From Desulfamplus sp. (GTDB lineage Bacteria > Desulfobacterota > Desulfobacteria > Desulfobacterales > Desulfobacteraceae): a stretch of DNA of 5,089 nucleotides. Under the pieces are notes generated by a model. It ran no database searches, was not told the origin of the DNA, and saw only the letters and a program-made list of their open reading frames with translations. This document shows positions 1 through 5,089 of the stretch, one piece after another (the first letter of the stretch is position 1; every line of letters begins with the position of its first letter). The stretch lies in contig JADFYT010000184.1 of assembly GCA_015232935.1 (NCBI GenBank), forward strand, positions 1 to 5,089. Reading direction: 5' to 3'. Both the position numbers and the translations under genes were made by a program.

Positions 1-1
1 A

Positions 2-1396
2 GGCAGGCCCGCAAAACCGGGACGAAATGCAAGTATCAAATACCATTTTGAAAACGAGAATGAACGCTTTGGTAAGGAACTTGCCTCCGGTAAATTTGAC
101 TACAGAGAGAGGGGCGAGATCGCAAATCTGACCAAAGGCACCCTTCTTGCTGAAAAAATTCCTCTTATACCGGCAGTAAAAGGTTTCACTGTTTTTGGCA
201 CGGAAATTTGTGCTTCTGAACCTTTGGATGTGAACCTGAACTGCGGCCAGGGAGTCGAGCTTTCCCTGGATGGATTAAAAGCTGTTGCCGCAGTCAATGG
301 GCGTGCAGATCTCTCGTTGGGGGGCAAGATAAGTATCATGCCTCAAAAGATAGTAAAAGGAAATGTGGATTTCAGGACAGGCAATATCAAATTCAGCGGA
401 GATATCATTGTTCAAGGCACTGTATTGTCTGGTTTCAGCGTAATTGGCAACAATCTTGCGGCCAATGAGATTGAGGAGGCGGAAGTTAATATCGCAGGTA
501 CTCTTGTTGTTAAAAACGGCATAAACTCCTCAACAATTAAAACAGAGGGCAATATAGCAGCCCAGATAATCAAAAAAAGCACTGTTTTTTCCCGAGGCGA
601 TGTGGCTGTACAAAAAGAGATCATTGACTGCACCATTGTTACCAGCGGCAGGGTCATTGTACCAAGAGGAAGGATTGTGGCAAGCAGGATTTATGCGGCA
701 AAAGGGATTGAGGCCATGAACATAGGCAGCGAAGTATCCCTTCCCTGCCAGCTCTTTCCAGGAGCAGACGATCATTCAAGAGAGATCCTGAAAATCTTTA
801 GCGAAAAGATTGATTCTTGCAAGACACTTCTTGGAAAACTTGAAGCAATGAAAGATCTGCATGATAAAAAGAGCTCGCAGCAGTTGAGTGACCTTTCTGA
901 AATATCCAGACTTCAGGAGCGTCTGGTTATAGAGAAAAAAAAGACACTGGAGGATAGACAAATAGCTACAAGTGCCATTGTTAAAAAGCAGATGGACGCG
1001 TTCCTGGTTGATCTTGAAAAAAGGGCTTTGAAAATGGATGAGACAGTCAGCAAGCTGTTTGATGAAAATGACGCTCTGGTTACCAAAATAACCGAGATAA
1101 AATCGAAAATAAAATCGATCAAAAACGAGATGAATGATCTGTTGAATGAAAAAAACGGATTTGAAACATGGTATGAATCCCAAAAACAGGAGGCACGAAA
1201 AAAAGGAGAGGAGATACTGGTGCAAGGAACTCTCTCTTCCGGAACCCTGATTACCGCCTCTCACTGTTCCATGACCGTAAAGAGCAATATCAGGAATTCC
1301 AGAATAAGACAGATTATGAACAGCGAGAATCCGGGTAACCCATTCTATGAAATGAGCGTGGAATCACTGGCTTCAAAGGGGAAAATGCATACATAA
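2..1396 (+). CDS. FapA (DUF342) family protein, 5'-truncated
   Basis: The reading frame is open from the first bases of the window to TAA at 1394-1396, giving 464 codons; the true start is upstream. A TTG at 224 is not a credible start because conserved family sequence continues before it. Partial residues 30-69 carry the FapA pattern: D33-Y-R-E, then L43-x-x-G46-x-x-LA50, P54 and G61-x(4)-G66. Residues about 120-250 are a right-handed beta-helix with recurring short strands and glycines (for example GNIKFSGD, then IIVQGTVLSG). Residues about 256-398 are charged and helical, a long coiled coil. A final beta segment (ILVQGTLSSGTLIT) closes the protein, as is usual in this family. No membrane segment is visible. 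FapA proteins are large cytoplasmic polypeptides; in Vibrio one has been linked to flagellar motility and polar localisation. Here the link to signalling rests only on the kinases that follow 19 nt downstream. The family call is firm; the role is not. Confidence 0.9.
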   Translation, partial: GRPAKPGRNASIKYHFENENERFGKELASGKFDYRERGEIANLTKGTLLAEKIPLIPAVKGFTVFGTEICASEPLDVNLNCGQGVELSLDGLKAVAAVNGRADLSLGGKISIMPQKIVKGNVDFRTGNIKFSGDIIVQGTVLSGFSVIGNNLAANEIEEAEVNIAGTLVVKNGINSSTIKTEGNIAAQIIKKSTVFSRGDVAVQKEIIDCTIVTSGRVIVPRGRIVASRIYAAKGIEAMNIGSEVSLPCQLFPGADDHSREILKIFSEKIDSCKTLLGKLEAMKDLHDKKSSQQLSDLSEISRLQERLVIEKKKTLEDRQIATSAIVKKQMDAFLVDLEKRALKMDETVSKLFDENDALVTKITEIKSKIKSIKNEMNDLLNEKNGFETWYESQKQEARKKGEEILVQGTLSSGTLITASHCSMTVKSNIRNSRIRQIMNSENPGNPFYEMSVESLASKGKMHT

Positions 1397-1403
1397 ACTC
1401 ATA

Positions 1404-1408
1404 AAGGA
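1404..1408 (+). promoter_or_regulatory. Ribosome binding site of the receiver-kinase gene at 1416
   Basis: AAGGA lies 7 nt before the ATG at 1416, in the 19-nt gap after the FapA-type gene. It supports ATG 1416 as the start, which also places the receiver's first strand (RILVIDDD) at residue 6, the usual position. Confidence 0.7.
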
Positions 1409-1415
1409 ACTCATA

Positions 1416-3068
1416 ATGGAAGATAATAAAAGGATTCTTGTCATTGACGATGATGAGGGGATACGCGAGACATACCAGGATATATTTACTCCGGAAAAAG
1501 AGTCAGACGTCCTGCAAAAAGGAGCGACTCTTTTTGGCAATAATCCAGGCATTCAAAAGCCTAAACAGAGAAAAAAAGCAAATTATCATCTCTCTTCGGC
1601 TGAAAACGGCACGCGGGGTGTCGAGCTTGTAAAAAAATCCGTCTCCCTGAACAACCCTTTTGCAGTGGCCTTTGTTGACATGAAAATGCCTGGCATTGAC
1701 GGAGCACAGACATCAAAGCAGGTATGGGCAATTGACCCGAGAATTAAAATTGTCATTGTAACGGCTTACAGCGAATATACCCCTGATGATATAATTGCCA
1801 CCACAGGAAGAGACGACATCTTTTATCTGAGAAAGCCCTTTAACCATGAAGAGATTCTCCAGTTTGCAAGGGCTCTTGCCAATGAATGGAATCTTGAACA
1901 GAAACGGGATATTCTTGAAGTTCAACTCAAGGCTGTCAACGAGACTCTGGAGGATATGAACAAAAATCTGAAAGACAAGGTTGAAAAACAGGCATCAATG
2001 ATTGTGCAGGCGGAAAAGATGGCCTCTGTTGGAATGCTTGCGGCCGGTGTCGCACACGAGATCAACAATCCTCTTTCATTTATAAATTCCAACCTTTCAG
2101 CACTCAAGCGATATTTAAAAAAAATAGATGCCCTTCATAGAAAATACGATGAGGTGGAACTCTTCTTGCGTTACTCCGGGCTTGAAAACGCGCCAGCTCT
2201 TATAAACGAGCTCGCTGTATTTAAAATAGAGAACAAGACAGATCTTATCATGGCAGATATAGCGGATCTTACGGATGAATCTCTTGAGGGGATAGAGAAC
2301 ATCAAGAAGATTGTCAATGACCTCAAGACATTCTCCAGGATTGACGAGGCTGATTACAGCTCCTTGGATATAAACAAGGCTATCGACACAACCATAAATA
2401 TTTTATGGAACGAGATTAAATACAAGGCAGAGATTGTAAAAAATTATGGAAGGGTGCCTGAAATAAAATGTTTTCCCCAGAAAATCGGCCAGGCTCTCAT
2501 GAACCTTATACTGAACGCGAGTCAGGCCATGGATCAGCAAGGAAAAATAACGATATCTACAGATGTTGTCGCAAAAGATATCAGGATCGAAAATAGAGAG
2601 CCTGGTGCAACAAATAATCAGAAGACAGCTAATCAGAGGACCGCCAATCCCGAGACATCTAATGCAGAGACAGTTAATCCGGATAGAGCGGGAATAACCC
2701 CAATCAGCCAGAATAGCCGGGAGAAGGACGAAAAAAAGAGTGCGATCAGCCAGAAGAGTCTGGAGAAGGGCGAAAAAAAAGGTGCGGTAGAAAATGAGAG
2801 CAAAATGGAAAAGGAGAGTACGATTAATCAGCATGATAAATTTATAAGAATAAAAATAGCTGATACAGGATGCGGAATCGCAAAAGAGAATCTGAACCGG
2901 CTCTTTGACCCCTTTTTTACTACCAAGCCTGTAGGAAAGGGGACAGGCCTTGGTCTTAGCATCACCTATGAAATTATCAAGTCTCATAATGGAACCATTG
3001 AGGTATCAAGTGAGCCTGGATCAGGAACCGAGATGACAGTATATCTGCCCATTGGAGGTGAAAATTGA
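1416..3068 (+). CDS. Hybrid receiver-histidine kinase with repeat-built insertion in the ATPase domain
   Basis: This 550-residue protein should autophosphorylate and exchange phosphate within a two-component network. Residues 5-155 are a receiver: acidic pocket D11-D13, phosphoacceptor D88 (FVDMKMPGIDG), T116 and K140-P141. It has an extra segment of about 30 residues (25-56) after the first helix, seen in a known subfamily of receivers whose proteins often carry kinases. Residues 157-203 form a coiled-coil signalling helix. The dimerisation/phosphotransfer domain has H214 in a canonical H-E-I-N-N-P box; its second helix is about 287-313. The ATPase domain has N363/N367 (NLILNAS), D483-T-G-C-G, F497-D-P-F-F and G507-KGTGLG. 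Between N367 and D483 there are 116 residues where 35-40 are normal; the extra part (about 388-470) is two blocks of short repeats, polar and Lys/Glu-rich. All catalytic residues remain, so an active kinase is likely. No membrane segment or DNA-binding domain is seen. The input is probably phosphate from another kinase (inference). Confidence 0.93.
   Translation: MEDNKRILVIDDDEGIRETYQDIFTPEKESDVLQKGATLFGNNPGIQKPKQRKKANYHLSSAENGTRGVELVKKSVSLNNPFAVAFVDMKMPGIDGAQTSKQVWAIDPRIKIVIVTAYSEYTPDDIIATTGRDDIFYLRKPFNHEEILQFARALANEWNLEQKRDILEVQLKAVNETLEDMNKNLKDKVEKQASMIVQAEKMASVGMLAAGVAHEINNPLSFINSNLSALKRYLKKIDALHRKYDEVELFLRYSGLENAPALINELAVFKIENKTDLIMADIADLTDESLEGIENIKKIVNDLKTFSRIDEADYSSLDINKAIDTTINILWNEIKYKAEIVKNYGRVPEIKCFPQKIGQALMNLILNASQAMDQQGKITISTDVVAKDIRIENREPGATNNQKTANQRTANPETSNAETVNPDRAGITPISQNSREKDEKKSAISQKSLEKGEKKGAVENESKMEKESTINQHDKFIRIKIADTGCGIAKENLNRLFDPFFTTKPVGKGTGLGLSITYEIIKSHNGTIEVSSEPGSGTEMTVYLPIGGEN
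2616..2690 (+). repeat. Five tandem 15-nt units coding a pentapeptide repeat
   Basis: Five successive 15-nt units code NQKTA, NQRTA, NPETS, NAETV and NPDRA (residues 401-425 of the hybrid kinase). AAT starts every unit, ACA or ACC is codon 4 in the first four, and the fifth has decayed. The period is a multiple of three, so copy number can change without breaking the frame. The peptide is polar and probably disordered. Confidence 0.85.
2703..2786 (+). repeat. Two tandem 42-nt units coding a 14-residue repeat
   Basis: The units at 2703-2744 and 2745-2786 match at 36 of 42 bases by hand alignment and code ISQNSREKDEKKSA and ISQKSLEKGEKKGA (residues 430-457 of the hybrid kinase). Four of the six differences change the amino acid. 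Runs of seven and eight A lie in the GAA-AAA-AAR part of the units. The block begins 12 nt after the 15-nt repeat, and both lie within the ATPase-domain insertion. Confidence 0.88.
3054..3060 (+). promoter_or_regulatory. Strong ribosome binding site deciding the TTG start at 3065
   Basis: GGAGGTG, close to a perfect Shine-Dalgarno sequence, lies inside the last codons of the hybrid kinase gene and ends 4 nt before TTG 3065. There is no ATG in this frame before codon 68, well into the conserved kinase domain, so TTG is the best start. The TTG overlaps the upstream TGA as TTGA, the arrangement expected for translational coupling. Confidence 0.8.
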
Positions 3069-4090
3069 AAAAAAAGAGTGAAAATCCCAAAAAGCGAAAG
3101 AAGCAGAAAAGCAGTTGCAGAAATTCAGGTTGTGAATGCGAAAATCTTCAAAATCTGGTCAAAAAGCTTGAACAATCGCTGAATGACCAGAAAAACGAGA
3201 TTGAATATATCAGAAAAGAGCTTCTAAACAAGGCGGTTGATGCCGGAAGAGCACAACTGTCAGCCATGCTTATGCACAATATAGGCAATGCGATTACACC
3301 TATCTCAATGTACACCGAGAAACTGAAAAACGGTAATCAGGCACAGGCGTACCAGTATCTTACTCAGTGCTACAATGACCTTATGGAGCATAAAGAGCAC
3401 CTGACTGAATACATTTCAACAGACGAAAGAGGGATTGAGGTGGCCAAGTACATGTGTGCCCTTATAAACAATCTTGAGACCGATAACAGCAAAACAGCAA
3501 ATATTATAGACAAAATCATCTCTGGTATTGATTATGTCTCTCAAATTCTAAGCCTTCAGCGTTCATATTCTCCTGGAAAAAATGAAATCAGGGAAAAGAT
3601 CAACATGAGCATTATGGTACTGGATGCCCTTAAAATACAGGAAATTTCCATTTCCAAACGTAATATCATCCTCAAAAAAAATCTGCCGCAGACCATCCCC
3701 GGCATTTTGATGGAAAAAAACAAGTTAATGCAGGTAATTATCAATATCATAAAAAACAGCCTGGATGCTATTGATGAACACAAAGATAAAACAGACCATA
3801 AACTTGAGATCACGACATGCTGTGACAGTACGAATATAGGACTTAAAATAAAAGATACGGGAATAGGTGTTGAGAAGGAACGGCAAAAAGAGATTTTTGA
3901 CCTTGGAAACTCCAGCAAGGGCTCTTCAGGATTTGGTCTCTATTACTGTAAGAACTTTATTGAGGCAAACAAAGGCTCCTTGATACTCGAAAGTCCAGGC
4001 AGAGGGCATGGTTCCACTGTAACCATAGAAATTCCATATTTTTCAGGTGACGATAGAAAATCAGGTAGTGAAAAGATGGAGACAGAGTGA
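3065..4090 (+). CDS. Soluble histidine kinase with H-N-I-G-N box
   Basis: This 341-residue protein starts at TTG. Residues 1-25 are rich in Lys and hold C18, C23 and C25; residues 26-60 are a likely coiled coil. H71 is the expected phosphorylation site, in MHNIGNAITPI: the residue after His is Asn, not the Glu/Asp of ordinary kinases. The segment up to the second helix (about 144-168, ending LQRSY) is longer than in standard HisKA domains and includes the block QCYNDL/EHKEHL. The ATPase domain shows N227 and N231 (NIIKNS), D264-T-G-I-G and a short lid ending in G286-SSGFG-L292; the ordinary D-P-F-F box is replaced by FDLGNSS. No receiver, PAS or membrane segment is visible. It pairs with the downstream gene, whose kinase region is a close paralogue. 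HNxGN kinases are known in several proteobacterial groups, but I know of no defined role. It may be a kinase, a phosphatase or a scaffold; the kinase-fold call is firm, the activity is not. Confidence 0.88.
   Translation: MKKKSENPKKRKKQKSSCRNSGCECENLQNLVKKLEQSLNDQKNEIEYIRKELLNKAVDAGRAQLSAMLMHNIGNAITPISMYTEKLKNGNQAQAYQYLTQCYNDLMEHKEHLTEYISTDERGIEVAKYMCALINNLETDNSKTANIIDKIISGIDYVSQILSLQRSYSPGKNEIREKINMSIMVLDALKIQEISISKRNIILKKNLPQTIPGILMEKNKLMQVIINIIKNSLDAIDEHKDKTDHKLEITTCCDSTNIGLKIKDTGIGVEKERQKEIFDLGNSSKGSSGFGLYYCKNFIEANKGSLILESPGRGHGSTVTIEIPYFSGDDRKSGSEKMETE
3221..3778 (+). repeat. Duplicated kinase module, copy 1 (copy 2 at 4532-5089)
   Basis: Codons 53-238 of this kinase align without a gap to codons 139-324 of the next gene. 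By hand count 118 of 186 residues are identical. The match starts abruptly at LLNKAVDAGRAQLSAM, identical over 16 residues, and has no clear counterpart upstream. The second copy runs to the window edge, so the 3' limit of the duplication is not known. Confidence 0.85.
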
Positions 4091-4123
4091 TATGGAAGAA
4101 AATGGAGATATGCTGATATGGAA
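4088..4123 (+). repeat. 10-nt direct repeat at the kinase/kinase gene junction
   Basis: TGATATGGAA occurs at 4088-4097 and again at 4114-4123, 26 nt apart. The first copy holds the TGA stop of the stand-alone kinase and an ATG at 4092; the second holds the likely ATG start (4118) of the next gene. The spacing is not a multiple of three, so the two ATGs are in different frames. It looks like a small local duplication of the junction. Confidence 0.6.
4104..4107 (+). promoter_or_regulatory. Probable ribosome binding site for the start at 4118
   Basis: GGAG lies 10 nt before ATG 4118, slightly farther than ideal. The other in-frame start, ATG 4130, has only GGAA (4120-4123) 6 nt upstream. The choice between them is not settled by this site alone. 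Confidence 0.4.
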
Positions 4124-5089
4124 AAGCGTATGGCTGTAAGGATTCTTATTATTGACGATGACGACGAAATCAGGGAGAGCATGAAGGGTTTTCTTGAAGA
4201 TTACAATTATACAGTTATTGATGCTCAAAATGGCCGTCAGGGACTTGAATACTTTGAAACAGAATCTCCTGACATTGTATTGTTCGATCTTGTTCTTCCG
4301 GAGCAGGATGGTTTTTCAATTCTTGAAACCATTGTCAAAAAATCTCCGGACACACCAATAATAGTTGTTTCAAGTACTTATAATATTTCAGATACTGTGA
4401 AATCACTTAAATTCGGAGCATGGGATTACATATCCAAACCGCTGCTGGATATGACAATCCTGTTGCACTCCATTGACAAGGCTCTGCAAAGAGCATCTCT
4501 TGTAAAAGAAAAAGAGCTTTATAAATCAAGGCTTTTAAACAAGGCGGTTGACGCGGGAAGAGCCCAGTTGTCAGCCATGGTACTTCATAATATCGGCAAT
4601 GCGATCACGCCGGTTTCAGTACATGTGGCAAAACTCAAAAACAAAAATCAATCAGGGACTTACCACTATATCGCACAGTGCTACAACGATCTTCTTGAGC
4701 ATAAAGAGCACCTGACACAATACATTACAGAAGATCCAAGAGGCGTTGAAGTGGTAAAATACATGGGGAACCTGATTGAGGAGCTTCAGAGCGAGAATAG
4801 AAAAACCGCTGATATAATAGATAAAATTTCCACAAGCATTGATTATGTAGAACAGATTCTAACTCTTCAGCGATCATATGCTCCTGGCAAAATAGAAATA
4901 AAGGAGAAGGTAAATATCAACTATCTGATACAGGATTCTCTTGCAATGCAGGAGTTTGCCTTTTCCACACACGATATCGCTCTGGAAAAAAAGCTCTCCC
5001 GTGATCTGCCCCACATAATGATAGAAAAGAACAAGTTCATGCAGGTTATTGTAAATCTTATCAAGAACAGTTGCGATGCCATTGACGAA
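4118..5089 (+). CDS. Receiver-histidine kinase with H-N-I-G-N box, 3'-truncated
   Basis: The frame is open from TGA at 4088 to the last base, 324 codons from ATG 4118; ATG 4130 (MAVRILIIDDD) is an equally natural start for a receiver. Residues 7-125 are a standard receiver: acidic D13-D16, phosphoacceptor D57 (FDLVLPEQDG), S85 in the Thr/Ser position and K107-P108. A short helix (126-140) leads into the kinase. H157 lies in LHNIGNAITPV, again with Asn after His, followed by the conserved QCYNDL and EHKEHL block (187-199), the second helix ending LQRSY (250-254) and the N box N313/N317 (NLIKNS). The window ends at DAIDE, before the ATP-binding glycine boxes, so about 100 residues are probably missing. 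The kinase part is paralogous to the gene 27 nt upstream, which has no receiver. Its likely input is phosphate from a partner kinase, possibly one of its neighbours (inference). No DNA-binding or membrane segment is seen in the visible part. Confidence 0.9.
   Translation, partial: MEKRMAVRILIIDDDDEIRESMKGFLEDYNYTVIDAQNGRQGLEYFETESPDIVLFDLVLPEQDGFSILETIVKKSPDTPIIVVSSTYNISDTVKSLKFGAWDYISKPLLDMTILLHSIDKALQRASLVKEKELYKSRLLNKAVDAGRAQLSAMVLHNIGNAITPVSVHVAKLKNKNQSGTYHYIAQCYNDLLEHKEHLTQYITEDPRGVEVVKYMGNLIEELQSENRKTADIIDKISTSIDYVEQILTLQRSYAPGKIEIKEKVNINYLIQDSLAMQEFAFSTHDIALEKKLSRDLPHIMIEKNKFMQVIVNLIKNSCDAIDE
4532..5089 (+). repeat. Duplicated kinase module, copy 2
   Basis: This is the partner of 3221-3778: 558 nt in each copy, with no gap at protein level. 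The DNA remains recognisably similar around the H box (for example AACAAGGCGGTTGA in both), but most third positions differ, so the duplication is old rather than an assembly artefact. Confidence 0.85.

Noticed and set aside
224..226. TTG as the start of the FapA-type gene
   Set aside because: The same frame is open to the window edge and codes conserved FapA sequence (FDYRERGEI and following), so the gene starts before the window.
776..1264. Minus-strand open frame of 162 codons
   Set aside because: It lies opposite the coiled coil of the FapA-type protein, where Lys/Glu-rich codons leave the other strand free of stops; the product is Phe/Leu/Ile-rich with no family pattern.
1397..1415. Promoter or terminator in the gap between the first two genes
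   Set aside because: Nineteen nt hold only a ribosome site; there is no hairpin or room for a promoter.
1438..1632. Plus-strand 64-codon frame inside the hybrid kinase gene
   Set aside because: It is out of frame within the conserved receiver coding region and has no ribosome site or family pattern.
2403..2987. Minus-strand open frame of 194 codons
   Set aside because: It lies opposite the kinase ATPase domain and its repeat insertion; the plus-strand frame has all kinase motifs, and the antisense product has no recognisable domain or good start site.
3068..3075. Run of eight A just after the TTG start as a phase-variation switch
   Set aside because: Similar runs occur at 2117-2124, 2773-2780 and 3674-3681 in this Lys-rich, AT-rich sequence; nothing sets this one apart, and the frame is intact.

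Overview
The window is a single-direction, tightly packed set of four + strand genes (two cut by the window edges) that together look like one operon for soluble, two-component-type signalling. The moderately AT-rich composition, the FapA/DUF342 protein, and the particular receiver-kinase types (a receiver with a long insertion after its first helix, and kinases with an H-N-x-G-N phosphorylation box) resemble what I know from Desulfobacterota (former Deltaproteobacteria). That placement is an inference from protein style, with moderate confidence; there is no rRNA or other marker gene here.

Layout. 2-1396: the C-terminal 464 codons of a FapA (DUF342) family protein, with a beta-helix, a long coiled coil and a return beta segment; its start lies before the window. 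1416-3068: a hybrid protein with an N-terminal receiver and a canonical H-E-I-N-N-P histidine kinase, whose ATPase domain is interrupted by about 80 residues built from two different short tandem repeats. 3065-4090: a stand-alone histidine kinase with a TTG start that overlaps the previous stop (TTGA) and an H-N-I-G-N box. 4118 to the window end: a receiver joined to a second H-N-I-G-N kinase, cut off in its ATPase domain. The last two genes are paralogues: 186 residues of their kinase regions align with no gap, about 63% identical by hand count, but their N-termini differ (a Lys/Cys-rich coiled coil versus a receiver).

Gaps between genes are 19 nt, a 4-nt overlap, and 27 nt, so there is no room for internal promoters or terminators of normal size, and I see none. 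There is no stretch of 300 bases without a gene, and no RNA gene, mobile element or CRISPR array.

How they may work together (inference): no protein has a visible membrane segment, an extracellular sensor or a DNA-binding output domain. Two kinases carry receivers at the N-terminus, so their input is probably phosphotransfer from another kinase. The cluster could be a cytoplasmic phosphorelay or kinase-on-kinase network acting with the FapA-type protein, possibly on motility or another surface process. The most unusual points are the tandem pair of kinases lacking the acidic residue next to the phosphorylatable His, and the repeat-built insertion inside the ATP-binding domain of the first kinase.
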